Part shown: in pieces, positions 17,304 to 30,679 of the stretch
Layout: every line of letters begins with the position of its first letter
Position numbering within the stretch: position 1 is the first letter of the stretch
Assembly (NCBI GenBank): GCA_035944135.1
Contig: DASZBM010000003.1
Coordinates: 34,261-98,260, forward strand
Length of the DNA stretch: 64,000 bases
Direction of reading: 5' to 3'
Source of the DNA: Acidobacteriaceae bacterium
GTDB taxonomy: Bacteria > Acidobacteriota > Terriglobia > Terriglobales > Acidobacteriaceae
The notes under the pieces: model-generated
Databases searched by the model: none
Told to the model about the DNA's origin: nothing
What the model saw: only the letters and a program-made list of their open reading frames with translations
Made by a program: the position numbers and the translations under genes

Positions 17304-18097
17304 CAGGCTGCTCCTTTTAGTTCTGCCTGCTTCTTTCGCCGGCTTGGGTGAACGAAGTACGCCACGGCCACTCCTATGAAGTACAACGCCAGCATTGGCG
17401 CAGCGAAGAGGCACATGGCGGTAGGCTCGGGCGATGGGCAGATGATTGCTGCAACCAGGAAGATCGCGAGGATCGCGTAACGGAAATGCTTCAGCAGAAA
17501 CTTTGCATCCACCAGGCCGAATAGCGAGAGGAAAAAGATCAGCACGGGCATTTCAAAGCAGATGCCCAGTCCGAGGATGACGGCGAGGAAGAATCCCGTG
17601 TAGTCCTCGATCGTGATCATGTGGGTGAAGTTCTTTCCGAAGTCCTGGATCAGAATCACCATCGCGCCGGGCAGCACGTAACGGTAGCCGAACCACGCTC
17701 CTGCAAGGAACAGAACGACGGTGATGAAGAGAAACGGAAAGACGTACTTCTTCTCGTGCGCGTACATTCCCGGAGAAATGAACAGCCACACCTGATAAAG
17801 GATGAACGGGCTGGCGAAGATTGCGCCAAAGACAAGCGCCGTCTTGATGAACAGATTGATCGCATCCGTCGGGTGGGTCATCGTCATCGAGAGGTGAATG
17901 TCGAGCAACGGCCTCTGGATGAAGTTGACGAGACGCACGTGGAAGATCCAGGCAACCACCATGCCAAGCCCGAGGTACATCAGGGAGCGGAGGAGGCGCG
18001 TGCGCAGCTCCTCCAGGTGCTCCATGAGGCTCATCCCGGGCAGTTCAGCGCGTTCCTGCGCGGCATTGCGCGCGCGATCGAGAAGGTCAGCGGCCAC
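17303..18097 (-). CDS. tatC: Sec-independent protein translocase subunit TatC
   Basis: Core membrane receptor of the twin-arginine export pathway. The 264-aa product carries the conserved MSLMEHLEELRTRLLRSL N-terminus, six predicted helices, FGAIFASPFILYQVWLFISPGMYAHEKKY and FFLAVILGLGICFEMPVLIF. It overlaps the upstream tatA-type gene by 11 bp and the downstream peptidase by 4 bp, so the three are probably co-translated. Confidence 0.97.
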   Translation of the reverse strand: MAADLLDRARNAAQERAELPGMSLMEHLEELRTRLLRSLMYLGLGMVVAWIFHVRLVNFIQRPLLDIHLSMTMTHPTDAINLFIKTALVFGAIFASPFILYQVWLFISPGMYAHEKKYVFPFLFITVVLFLAGAWFGYRYVLPGAMVILIQDFGKNFTHMITIEDYTGFFLAVILGLGICFEMPVLIFFLSLFGLVDAKFLLKHFRYAILAIFLVAAIICPSPEPTAMCLFAAPMLALYFIGVAVAYFVHPSRRKKQAELKGAA

Positions 18098-18599
18098 TGG
18101 ACTCGCCTTCTGACACGGCTACGGCCGCGTGCTCTTGTTCGGCCGAGGAAGGGATGGCTTCCAGTAAGCCGCCTCCGAAAGGATCTTCGGACCCATTGGT
18201 TCCTCGCGCCGCCGGCAGGCCGGTCGATGGCGGCATCATCTTCAACTCGCCTGAGGTGGCAATCGGCAAGGGCTCGGTCGGTGGCTCAGTCACTGGCTCC
18301 GGGGCGGTCACGGCTGGTTCAATGCTCTCTGCTACCGGCTCCGGCAGGTGGGGGTGCGACGACTCCTCAACCGGTAGTGCCACAGGAGCGGCGGCTTCCA
18401 TGGCGGCAATCTGCTTCTGCCGTTCTTCCTGCTCGGACTGGCGGAGCTCCTCTTCCATCTGCATCTTGAACTCGTTGGAAGCGCGGCGGAACTCGCCCAC
18501 CCATTTGCCCAGCTCGCGCGCCAGTGCAGGCAGCTTCTTGGGCCCGAAGAGCAGGAGTGCCAGCACGAACAAAAAGATGCTGTCGGAAAAGCTAGGCAT
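18087..18599 (-). CDS. tatA: Twin-arginine translocase subunit TatA/TatB type
   Basis: Small pore or receptor subunit of the Tat system (170 aa). It has one N-terminal transmembrane helix (SDSIFLFVLALLLFGP), the conserved FGPKKLP hinge and an amphipathic helix (LARELGKWVGEFRRASNEFK). The long tail is rich in Glu, Pro and Ala. Its length and acidic tail recall TatB more than TatA; only one such gene is present next to tatC, so it may serve both functions. The start at 18599 places the helix directly at the N-terminus. Confidence 0.88.
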   Translation of the reverse strand: MPSFSDSIFLFVLALLLFGPKKLPALARELGKWVGEFRRASNEFKMQMEEELRQSEQEERQKQIAAMEAAAPVALPVEESSHPHLPEPVAESIEPAVTAPEPVTEPPTEPLPIATSGELKMMPPSTGLPAARGTNGSEDPFGGGLLEAIPSSAEQEHAAVAVSEGESSGR

Positions 18600-18784
18600 G
18601 TCGATAACGATGATACCGGGCAGCGATGCGGATAGCCAAAGCCTCGCCCATAACTGAAGGGGGCAGAAAAATTTGCGGGTTCGATCCGCAGACAGTTCCG
18701 GGCCTGATACGTCCCACTGGCATGACAGCAAGAAGGATGGGGAGCTGCGGGCCGACCTGCGACAATGGTGTTGAGGAGACAACG

Positions 18785-19984
18785 GTGTATCCATCGCGGA
18801 AAGCCGCCGGGCGGATTGTGGCTCGTGGCGGCGCGGCTCTCGCGCTTGCGGCGACGGTTCTGTTGGCCGGCTGCCACAACTTCTTCGTCTGCCAGAAGGC
18901 GAGCTGTCCTTCGAGCGGGAGCGGCGGCGGGTCGACCAGCACCGACTACGTCTATGTTTCAAACGCGACGGCGGGCTCGACGTATGTGTCCGGCTATAAC
19001 ATCGGCAACGGCTCGCTCGCGGCGATCACGGGCTCGCCGTTCAATCTGACCTACATCCCGGTGGCGATGACCGTTTCACCGAATGACGCCATCCTTTATG
19101 TGGCCAGCTTGCCGGGTGCAGCGAATCCCGGCATTTACGTCTATTCGATCAATTCAAGCACCGGCCAGCTGTCCGGTCCCAACGGCGGACAGGTGCAGAT
19201 CAGTGGCGCTATCTCGTCTATGGACATCTCGCCTGACGGCAAGTTTCTGTTCTCCGTCGACACGACAGGAACCCTTCTGACCGAGTACACAATCGACAGC
19301 AGCGGAAACCTTGCGCGGGCGGGAACCTTCGGTCTGCCGGGTACCGACTGCACTCTGGGCGGCGCGGTGATCAGCCAGACGTGCACGGTCAAGGTCGCTC
19401 CGAGCGGAGAGTTTGTACTTGCTTCGCTTGGCAGTGCCGGGACGGCCATCTACCCGTATTCGAGCAGCTCCGGCATCACGACTACCAGTCCACTGGTCAT
19501 TCCTTCAGGGTCGACGCAGGCATCGCCAAGCGGGGATTACTCCGTTACGCTCGACAGTAACAACTACGTCTATATCGCCCGGACGAGCGCGCTCGCCGTT
19601 TATCAGATTACGGATTCGGCCGGAGATGCGAGCCTCAAGTCGACGGCAAGCTATGCTACCGGCGTTATTCCGCGCTCCATCGTGCTCAGCGCGAATCAGG
19701 GATACGTCTACACCGCGAACGAAGGCGCGGGGACCATCTCGAGCTACTCGATTAACAGCTCCGCCGCGCTCACGCAGGTGTCTGGCTCGCCGTTCACCGG
19801 GCCCACAAACGTCTCTGCCCTCGGCGTCGACAAATCCGGCACCTACATGGTGGCTGCCGGCTATAACGGCAGTTCCGGGGTTCAACTCTTTACGATTGGG
19901 AGCACCGGGGGCCTGACGCTTGTTACCAGCGCGGGCACCGGAACGTCTACTGCCTATCCCGCCATACTTGCCATGACTCACTAG
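18785..19984 (+). CDS. Lipoprotein with YVTN-type beta-propeller
   Basis: The 399-aa predicted lipoprotein starts at GTG, with GAGGAG 6 nt upstream (18773-18778) deciding the start. The signal peptide ends LLAGC, making Cys about residue 25 the lipid site. The rest is a seven-bladed propeller of the lactonase/YncE type, with repeated motifs such as ISPDGKFLFSVD, VAPSGEFVLAS, SANQGYVYTANEGAGTISSY and VDKSGTYMVAAGY. Proteins of this kind are common and numerous in Acidobacteriota; their substrate or ligand is unknown. It is divergent from tatA. Confidence 0.85.
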   Translation: MYPSRKAAGRIVARGGAALALAATVLLAGCHNFFVCQKASCPSSGSGGGSTSTDYVYVSNATAGSTYVSGYNIGNGSLAAITGSPFNLTYIPVAMTVSPNDAILYVASLPGAANPGIYVYSINSSTGQLSGPNGGQVQISGAISSMDISPDGKFLFSVDTTGTLLTEYTIDSSGNLARAGTFGLPGTDCTLGGAVISQTCTVKVAPSGEFVLASLGSAGTAIYPYSSSSGITTTSPLVIPSGSTQASPSGDYSVTLDSNNYVYIARTSALAVYQITDSAGDASLKSTASYATGVIPRSIVLSANQGYVYTANEGAGTISSYSINSSAALTQVSGSPFTGPTNVSALGVDKSGTYMVAAGYNGSSGVQLFTIGSTGGLTLVTSAGTGTSTAYPAILAMTH

Positions 19985-20040
19985 CATCTTTCATATCCGC
20001 CAGCCCACCCGACTTCAACCGCCGAGGAATTTGCACATAC

Positions 20041-21243
20041 ATGTCTCCTGATTCGCACTCGACCTCCGTCCGCCGCAGGCAATTTCGGCAGGCACGCTGG
20101 CTGCTGGCCATCGCCGCGATCTGCGGGCTCATCGTCCCGTCGGGCTGCAGCCGCTTTCGTGCGCACAGTGAGACTCAGTATGTTTACGTCATCGCCAAAA
20201 ACAGCATTCTGCGTGACCGCGTTGCTGCCGTCTCCAACCGCACCGGCGAGGTTACGAACGGCGAGAAGCTCGAGGTGCTCGAACGCGATCGGCGGTTCGT
20301 CAAGGTGAAGACGCCGGAGGGCAACGTTGGATGGCTCGAGACCCGCCTGACGGCGGACCAGGCTCTTGCGGATCAGTTCGATGCTCTACGGCGGCAGCAT
20401 CAGAAAGATCCCGTAATTGCCTCCGCCACCGCACGCGACGACGTTTACCTGCACATCAGCCCGGGACGCGAGACTGACCGTTTCTTCCGTCTCTCCGAGA
20501 ACGATCCTGTAAGCCTGCTCGAGCGCGCCACCGTAGCCAAGCCGCTGCCTCCCGGCGGCCTCGTCGCGGACGCGCAGAAACCGGCGACTACGACGAAAGG
20601 GAAGCCCGCGCCAACCACGCCACCTCCTCCTGCCATGGAAGACTGGTGGCTCGTCCGCGGAGCCAACGGCCAGACCGGCTGGGTCTACTCGCACCTGATC
20701 GACGTGAGCGTGCCGGACACGCTCGCGCGGTATGCCGAAGGTCAGCGTGTGGTCGGCTCCTATCTCCTGACCACGGTCAACGACCCCGAGTCGGGCATGC
20801 TCGACAACGGCCAGACTGTCACCAGCGTTCCTGAGTACGTTGCGGTGCTCAACTCGTGGCAGGCCGGGCTGCCGTACGACTTCGACCAGGTCCGCGTCTT
20901 CATATGGAACATCAAGAAGCACCGCTACGAGACCAGCTTCCGCGAGCACAACATCGAGGGCTATCTGCCAGTGAAGCTCTTCAAGTCGAAGGATCCCTAC
21001 GGCAAAGCCCCGGACGCTATGCAGCAACTGCCGACGTTCAGCTATAACGTGCTTTCGGCCGATGCGCCGCAGCCCGTGCCAGATCCGAAGACTGGCGAGA
21101 TCAAGCCTGCGAAGGTAATCACCAAGACCTATCGGCTCGAGGGCAATATCTGCCGGCGCATCCTGCCGCCGAACACGCCGCCTCCTGCGGAAGCGCATCC
21201 GGCACCGGAACCCAAGAAGGAGAAGAAGGGACGGAAGCGCTAA
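20041..21243 (+). CDS. Lipoprotein with two bacterial SH3 domains
   Basis: A 400-aa exported protein with a type II signal peptide (hydrophobic stretch about residues 20-36, lipobox PSGC). Two SH3-like modules are visible. One (about 45-105) contains LRDRVAAVSNRTGEVTNGEK and VKVKTPEGNVGWLE. The other (about 125-235) contains VYLHISPGRETDRFFRLSE and DWWLVRGANGQTGWVY and is interrupted by a Pro/Thr-rich linker. The C-terminal 165 residues have no recognised domain and end in a Lys-rich tail. Bacterial SH3 domains often bind cell wall. Its stop overlaps by 4 bp the stop of the convergent aminotransferase gene. Confidence 0.8.
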   Translation: MSPDSHSTSVRRRQFRQARWLLAIAAICGLIVPSGCSRFRAHSETQYVYVIAKNSILRDRVAAVSNRTGEVTNGEKLEVLERDRRFVKVKTPEGNVGWLETRLTADQALADQFDALRRQHQKDPVIASATARDDVYLHISPGRETDRFFRLSENDPVSLLERATVAKPLPPGGLVADAQKPATTTKGKPAPTTPPPPAMEDWWLVRGANGQTGWVYSHLIDVSVPDTLARYAEGQRVVGSYLLTTVNDPESGMLDNGQTVTSVPEYVAVLNSWQAGLPYDFDQVRVFIWNIKKHRYETSFREHNIEGYLPVKLFKSKDPYGKAPDAMQQLPTFSYNVLSADAPQPVPDPKTGEIKPAKVITKTYRLEGNICRRILPPNTPPPAEAHPAPEPKKEKKGRKR

Positions 21244-22418
21244 GCGTAGAACCGCCGAATCGCATCCACTACGGTCTCAACTTCATCCTCGCGCAGCTCC
21301 GGATAGATCGGCAGCGCGAGCACCTCGTCTGCCGCGCGCTCGCTCTCGGGGAAGTCGCCTTTGCGGTAGCCGAGAAATGCCAAACTCTCCTGCAGGTGCA
21401 GCGGTAGCGGATAGTAGATTTCCGACCCGATGCCCTCGCTGGTGAGAAAGGCTCGCAGCGCGTCCCGTCGCGGCGCGCGAATCACGTACTGGTGGAACAC
21501 GTGCTCGGCCCGTGGATCGGTCCACGGCAGCACGACACCGTCGGCAACGCTCGAACCCACCAGCCCCGCGTCGCGGAATTCTGCGTCGTATAGCGAAGCC
21601 AACTCCCGCCGCCGAGCGTTTCCGGCGTCCAGCCGCGTCAACTTCACTTCCAGAACCGCCGCCTGGATGGTATCCATGCGCGCGTTCCAGCCAATCTCGT
21701 CATGGAAGTACCGCCTCCGCATGCCATGTGTCCGCAGCATGCGCACGCGCTCGTCCGTGTCGGCGGACCGCGTCGTGACCATGCCGGCGTCGCCCATCGC
21801 ACTCAGGTTCTTGGTCGGGTAGAAGCTGAACGCGGCCGCATCCCCCAGTCCGCCCGCGCGGACCCCGTTCCACGATGCCCCAAATGCCTGCGCGGCGTCT
21901 TCCGCGATCCTCAGGTCGTACCTCTTCGCCAGCTCCGCTAGGCCGTCCATCTCGGCACACTGGCCGTATAAATGTACGGGCATGATGGCCGAGATCCGTG
22001 TTGCTCCCACCGGAGCGGCCCTCTTCAGCCCCTCCTCGACGGCCGCAGGGGACAGGTTGAACGTCGCGGGGTCGATATCTGCCAGCACCGGGACCGCCCC
22101 GGCCCGGAGGATCGAGCTGACCGTCGCGAAGAAGCTGAAGGGGGTCGTAACTACGGCATCACCGGGGCCCAGTTTCAGGGCCGCCAACGCCAGCCAGAGG
22201 GCATCGGTGCCGCTGGCGCACCCTGCCGCATACCCCACACCGCACGCCTCCGCGGCCGCCCGTTCGAACCGCTCGACCTGGGGGCCTAGGATGAATCGCT
22301 GCGAATCGCAGACGTCTTCGATGGCCGAAAGCACTTCATTCCGGATCGCGGAGAACTCGCGCCGGAAATCAAGCATCTGAACGGTTTGGCGGGTGCCTTT
22401 CGAGGTCGTCTCTGACAT
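21240..22418 (-). CDS. DegT/DnrJ/EryC1/StrS family PLP-dependent aminotransferase
   Basis: Predicted sugar aminotransferase making 4-amino- or 3-amino-deoxy nucleotide sugars for surface glycans. The 392-aa product has the family layout: QRFILGPQVERFE, GCASGTDALWLAL, TPFSFFATVSSILRAGAVPVLADID, ED-AAQAFGA, the PLP-lysine block SFYPTKNLSAMGDAGM and WNARMDTIQAAVL. The start at 22418 gives the natural N-terminus; the open frame upstream is not coding-like. No glycosyltransferase or nucleotide-sugar genes are adjacent, so its pathway is open. Confidence 0.9.
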   Translation of the reverse strand: MSETTSKGTRQTVQMLDFRREFSAIRNEVLSAIEDVCDSQRFILGPQVERFERAAAEACGVGYAAGCASGTDALWLALAALKLGPGDAVVTTPFSFFATVSSILRAGAVPVLADIDPATFNLSPAAVEEGLKRAAPVGATRISAIMPVHLYGQCAEMDGLAELAKRYDLRIAEDAAQAFGASWNGVRAGGLGDAAAFSFYPTKNLSAMGDAGMVTTRSADTDERVRMLRTHGMRRRYFHDEIGWNARMDTIQAAVLEVKLTRLDAGNARRRELASLYDAEFRDAGLVGSSVADGVVLPWTDPRAEHVFHQYVIRAPRRDALRAFLTSEGIGSEIYYPLPLHLQESLAFLGYRKGDFPESERAADEVLALPIYPELREDEVETVVDAIRRFYA

Positions 22419-22599
22419 TGCTTTAATCCTACGCTGCCGCCTGTGGTTCTCCCGGCGCAGGGCAGCGGGACGGCTTGTTGCGGGAGGTCGCCGAAGACTG
22501 TAGGGTAGTGGTTGCACTTTGGGCAGTGCGGGGTTTGGCAGCAGAGGCCCATCGGCAGCAAATTGTTTGACAGACGTATCACCCAGGAGATCGGCCATT

Positions 22600-22923
22600 A
22601 TGGACTCGAAGCCGGCGCAGAATATTCAGGACACCTTTCTCAACACTGTTCGGAAGGACAAGAGCCCCATCACCATTTATCTGGTCAGCGGCGTCAAGCT
22701 GACAGGGCGGATCCGTTCCTTCGACAAGTACTCGGTACTGCTGGAGAACAACGCGCAGGAGCAGCTTATTTTCAAGCACGCGATCTCCACCGTGGTCAGC
22801 GGCCGACCGGCGCTGCACACCGAGCCGAGACCGGCGGGCGCGCCCGGCGCAGAACATCGACCTGGGCCGGCCTCCGCGACCGCTGAGGGCACTCCGGCCA
22901 CGCCAACTGCCGTCGCTCGCTGA
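22600..22923 (+). CDS. hfq: RNA chaperone Hfq
   Basis: Sm-like hexameric RNA chaperone for small RNA/mRNA pairing. The 107-aa product starts at an ATG with AGGAG 10 nt upstream (22585-22589). The Sm1 core reads [41 protein letters not shown]; Sm2 reads [11 protein letters not shown]. The proximal-face YKH motif is FKH here. A 35-residue Pro/Ala/Glu tail follows the core. A TTGACA is present at 22567-22572, but a -10 at the right distance would fall in the ribosome binding site, so the promoter is probably further up. hflX follows 47 bp downstream, a conserved order. Confidence 0.96.
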   Translation: MDSKPAQNIQDTFLNTVRKDKSPITIYLVSGVKLTGRIRSFDKYSVLLENNAQEQLIFKHAISTVVSGRPALHTEPRPAGAPGAEHRPGPASATAEGTPATPTAVAR

Positions 22924-22970
22924 ACGCGAACGCCGGGCCGGGTATCAGCCGGAAGAAACTAGAGAGTCGT

Positions 22971-24401
<1,431 letters not shown>

Positions 24402-24704
24402 ATCCCCTTTCACGCGGCCTGCACGACCCGGAACGGGTCTCGGGTGGTAGCCTTAGTGTACGCCTCCCGACGCAAGATGCACCAAAAAATCTCGCGAAGG
24501 GAGCACAAATTGAACGTCGCTGGCGGACATCCTGGCGGTTGATTATCGCCATTATCCACCGATTACCGGTCTCGCAGTTTTGACGTTCAAAGCGCGCGTT
24601 TGCTACAACTAGAAGGAACGTAGGTATGGAATCTGCGCCGCCTGAAGTGTGCGCACTCAGCGGGCAGCGAAAAGCCCCGCCGCCCGTCCTACCCGTAGAA
24701 TTAC
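24402..24704 (+). promoter_or_regulatory. Leader and promoter region of the ATP synthase genes
   Basis: This 303-bp gene-free region follows hflX. A short hairpin (GACCCG, loop GAA, CGGGTC; 24425-24439) lacks a T-run and may be a weak terminator. A promoter candidate is TTGACG at 24580-24585, an 18-bp spacer, and TACAAC at 24604-24609 preceded by TGC as an extended -10. That would start transcription about 90 bp before the first ATPase gene. No small gene is seen. Confidence 0.6.
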
Positions 24705-25169
24705 ATGGAAATTCTCAACCAACTTGGTGGTCTGCTGCTCGGCGCTGTGCCGACTGCGATCTTTTTCATCCTGCTCGTGGTCGCCTACGGCATTTTGGTC
24801 CGCCGGCCGCTGGAGCATACCCTCGCCGAACGGCGCGCCCGTACCTCCGGGGCTGTCGAGCAGGCCCGCGGCGCCATCGCCGCTGCCGAAGCCGAGACCT
24901 CTGCCTACGAAGAGAAGCTCCGCGCCGCCCGCGCGCAGATTCTAGCCCTGCGTGAGCAGCAACTGCAGCGTCTGCAGGCCGAGCGCGAAGCCGCTCTCAA
25001 GGACGCGCGTGAGCAGGCCCAGAAGAAGATTCAATCGGCCAAGGCTGACATCGAGAGCTCGACCGTCATCGCTCGCGAGCAGATTGAGCGCGCTGCCGCG
25101 ATGCTCGGAGAGCAGATCATCAAGGCCATTCTGCCGGTCGGCGAGGCCGTTGCGGAGGCCCGTCAGTGA
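24705..25169 (+). CDS. F-type ATP synthase subunit b (first copy, b')
   Basis: Peripheral-stalk subunit of the Fo sector. The 154-aa product has one N-terminal membrane helix (LLLGAVPTAIFFILLVVAYGILV) followed by a long Ala/Glu/Arg/Lys-rich coiled coil, as expected for b or b'. It overlaps the next gene by 4 bp. With the second b-type gene it probably forms a heterodimeric stalk, as in cyanobacteria and alphaproteobacteria. No a or c subunit gene is present in the window. Confidence 0.9.
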   Translation: MEILNQLGGLLLGAVPTAIFFILLVVAYGILVRRPLEHTLAERRARTSGAVEQARGAIAAAEAETSAYEEKLRAARAQILALREQQLQRLQAEREAALKDAREQAQKKIQSAKADIESSTVIAREQIERAAAMLGEQIIKAILPVGEAVAEARQ

Positions 25170-25924
25170 CATTCTTTTGCATGATCTCCCGCCGTCTTCG
25201 GCGCTGCTCGTTTGTCGCTCTGCTTGCGCTTGCGCTGATGCCCGTTCCCGCGTTGCAGCTGCACGCACAGGCTCACGCGCATCATGAACAGCCGCGTCAG
25301 CAGGCTCCTGCTAACGCCGGTGAGGCCTCCGAGCCGGATAACGCCGTTCCCGAGAAAAAGGAAGAGGTCCGGGACGAGAACGATGAATATCGTCACTCGG
25401 CCGCGGTGCGGAAACTCGGCTCCTGGATTGGCCTCGACGCCGAACAAGCGGCGACGGCATTCACGCTTGTCAATTTCCTTATCCTTGCGATCGCCGTCGG
25501 GTACGGGCTGCTGAAGCTGCTGCCGAAGACCTTCGCTGCGCGCAACACCAGGATCCAGAAGCAGCTCGTTGATGCGCGCACTGCTACTGAAGAGGCCAGC
25601 GCCCGCCTGAACTCCGTAGAAGCTCGCCTCTCCAAGCTCGACGACCAGATTGCCGCGATGCGCCATCAGGCTGAATCCGACGCCGAAAAGGAAGCGCGTC
25701 GCATCCGCGCCAGTGTCGAAGATGAGAAGACGAAGATCCTCGCTGCCGCCGAAGCTGAGATTCAGGCCGCGACATCGGCTGCACGCCGCGACATTCAGCA
25801 GTTCGCCGCCGGCCTGGCGATCGAGCAGGCTGCACGCAAGCTCGTGGTCACTGCCGAAACCGACCGCCTCCTTGTTGAAAGTTTCGCCCGCCACCTGACG
25901 GGCGATAACGGAGGAAAGAACTGA
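25166..25924 (+). CDS. atpF: F-type ATP synthase subunit b (second copy, with N-terminal signal-like segment)
   Basis: Second peripheral-stalk subunit, 252 aa, longer than the usual roughly 160. Residues 8-33 (RRLRRCSFVALLALALMPVP, then ALQLHAQA) look like a cleavable signal peptide. A polar, His/Glu-rich stretch follows, then the expected membrane helix (about 90-112, AFTLVNFLILAIAVGYGLLKLL) and coiled coil. Both ends overlap neighbours (ATGA with b', one base with delta). If the signal is cleaved, the N-terminus would be periplasmic, the normal b topology. Confidence 0.88.
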   Translation: MTFFCMISRRLRRCSFVALLALALMPVPALQLHAQAHAHHEQPRQQAPANAGEASEPDNAVPEKKEEVRDENDEYRHSAAVRKLGSWIGLDAEQAATAFTLVNFLILAIAVGYGLLKLLPKTFAARNTRIQKQLVDARTATEEASARLNSVEARLSKLDDQIAAMRHQAESDAEKEARRIRASVEDEKTKILAAAEAEIQAATSAARRDIQQFAAGLAIEQAARKLVVTAETDRLLVESFARHLTGDNGGKN

Positions 25925-26472
25925 TGGCTGTCGTCGACCTCCGTTACGCGCGTGCTCTCGCCGCCGTCGTCACCAATCAGCAGCTCGACCTCATCGCTTC
26001 ACAGGGCCAGCTCGAGAACTTTGCGAATCTGCTCGAGGAAAGCGCTGAGCTTCGCGAGGTGCTGCAGAATCCTTCGATCCCCGAAGCGCAAAAGTTGAAA
26101 GTGCTCGACGCGCTCGCGCCACGGCTTGGCCTCTCGCGGCCCATTCGCAACTTCATCGCCGTGATTACGCATCACCAGCGCCTGCATGAACTCCGCGACA
26201 TGATCGCGGCGTACGCAAAGATTGCAGACGCAAACTCCGGCATCGCCGAGGTGGAGATCACTACAGCCCGTCCGCTCGATGCTGACAACCGCCGTCTGCT
26301 CGAGCTGCAGGTCGCCAGGCTTGCTGGCGAGCCGCGCATCCAGGCTACATACCGCGAGGACGCCTCGCTACTTGGCGGCGCGGTTGTGAAGCTTGGCTCG
26401 ACGGTCTACGACGGTTCGGTCCGCGGACAGCTTGAGCAGATGCGACAGCGGTTGGCCGCAGCGGGCGCCTGA
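25924..26472 (+). CDS. atpH: F-type ATP synthase subunit delta
   Basis: Connects the F1 head to the b stalk. The 182-aa product has the OSCP/delta layout: VVDLRYARALAAVV at the N-terminus, LQNPSIPEAQKLKVLDAL, NFIAVITHHQRLHELRDMIAAY, and the C-terminal DASLLGGAVVKLGSTVYDGSVRGQLEQM. Its ATG overlaps the upstream TGA by one base. Confidence 0.95.
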   Translation: MAVVDLRYARALAAVVTNQQLDLIASQGQLENFANLLEESAELREVLQNPSIPEAQKLKVLDALAPRLGLSRPIRNFIAVITHHQRLHELRDMIAAYAKIADANSGIAEVEITTARPLDADNRRLLELQVARLAGEPRIQATYREDASLLGGAVVKLGSTVYDGSVRGQLEQMRQRLAAAGA

Positions 26473-28101
<1,629 letters not shown>

Positions 28102-28104
28102 CCC

Positions 28105-29196
28105 ATGCCCAACGTACTCGATCTACGTCGCCGTATCCGCAGCGTGAAGAATACGCGGCAGATTACGCGTGCCATGAAGATGGTCTCCGCAGCCAAGCTG
28201 CGGCGCGCGCAGGAGCGTGCTCTGCAGGCGCGTCCGTACGCGCAGATGCTCACGAATGTCCTTGAGTCTTTAGTGCGCCGGACAGATCTTTTCGACGAAC
28301 AGACCGGCGACATTATGCACCCGCTGCTGGTTGAACGCGAGGAGAAGAACGTCCTCGTCGTCGTCATCGCTGGTGACAAGGGCTTCGCCGGCGGCTTCAA
28401 CTCGAACATCGGCAAGGCAGCGCAGAAGTTTATCGATGAGCGCCGTGGGATGGGTCAGAACGTCGACCTCGAGCCGATCGGCAAGAAGGCGATTGGCCTG
28501 TACAAGCGGAAGTATCCGGCGGCCGTCTACGAGCACAAGGAAGAGCTATACGACAACGAGCTCGCGAGGCACATCGAAGACATCCGTCATCGCGCGCAAC
28601 CCATCGAGGTCGCGGCGGAGCACGCCGACCTGCTCATCAAGGCTGACATCGGGCACATCTCGGAGATGGCCTACTCCATCATCGACCGCTACGAGCGCGC
28701 CGAGATCGACGCTGTCTATCTTGTCTACAACGAGTTCAAGTCCGTAATCTCGCAGCGCGTCGTGGTTGAGAAGCTGCTACCGATTCGCAAGCTCGGCACG
28801 CATGAGATCACAGCGTCGGAAGAGATGACCGAGGAGCAGAGGGAAGCCGCAGCACGCGCCGCTGAGACCTCCGGTGTGTCGATCTACGAGCCCGAGGAGT
28901 CTGTGATCGAGCAGGAGGCGAAGCGCTTCGGCACCGCTGATGTCGACTACATCTTCGACCAGGCACCGGACCGTCTCTTTCGTCACCTGATGCCGAAGTA
29001 CGTGACGACCCAGATATTCCACGCGCTGCTTGAGTCGATTGCCGCCGAACATGCCGCGCGCATGACCGCAACCGATGCGGCAACGAAGAATGCCGGCGAG
29101 CTGATCGACAAGCTGTCGCTGACGATGAACCGCGTTCGTCAGGCTGCCATCACGAAGGAGATTATCGAGATCGTTTCGGGTGCGGCGGCGCTGTAA
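28105..29196 (+). CDS. atpG: F-type ATP synthase subunit gamma, enlarged
   Basis: Rotor shaft of F1. The 363-aa product begins with the conserved N-terminal helix (LDLRRRIRSVKNTRQITRAM) and ends with the C-terminal helix (LSLTMNRVRQAAITKEIIEI VSGAAAL). It is about 75 residues longer than E. coli gamma (287). The clearest extra block is residues about 228-282, an acidic stretch (SEEMTEEQREAAARAAETSG) inserted before the C-terminal helical part. A second, smaller expansion seems to lie in the middle domain. The ends are intact, so the subunit is likely functional. Confidence 0.95.
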   Translation: MPNVLDLRRRIRSVKNTRQITRAMKMVSAAKLRRAQERALQARPYAQMLTNVLESLVRRTDLFDEQTGDIMHPLLVEREEKNVLVVVIAGDKGFAGGFNSNIGKAAQKFIDERRGMGQNVDLEPIGKKAIGLYKRKYPAAVYEHKEELYDNELARHIEDIRHRAQPIEVAAEHADLLIKADIGHISEMAYSIIDRYERAEIDAVYLVYNEFKSVISQRVVVEKLLPIRKLGTHEITASEEMTEEQREAAARAAETSGVSIYEPEESVIEQEAKRFGTADVDYIFDQAPDRLFRHLMPKYVTTQIFHALLESIAAEHAARMTATDAATKNAGELIDKLSLTMNRVRQAAITKEIIEIVSGAAAL

Positions 29197-30675
<1,479 letters not shown>

Positions 30676-30679
30676 ACCG

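Noticed and set aside
22567..22572. TTGACA as the hfq -35 box
   Set aside because: The matching -10 position would fall on the ribosome binding site and start codon, so a transcript from it could not translate hfq normally unless leaderless.
24425..24439. Intrinsic terminator of hflX
   Set aside because: The 6-bp stem has no T-run; it is mentioned only as a weak hairpin within the ATPase leader.
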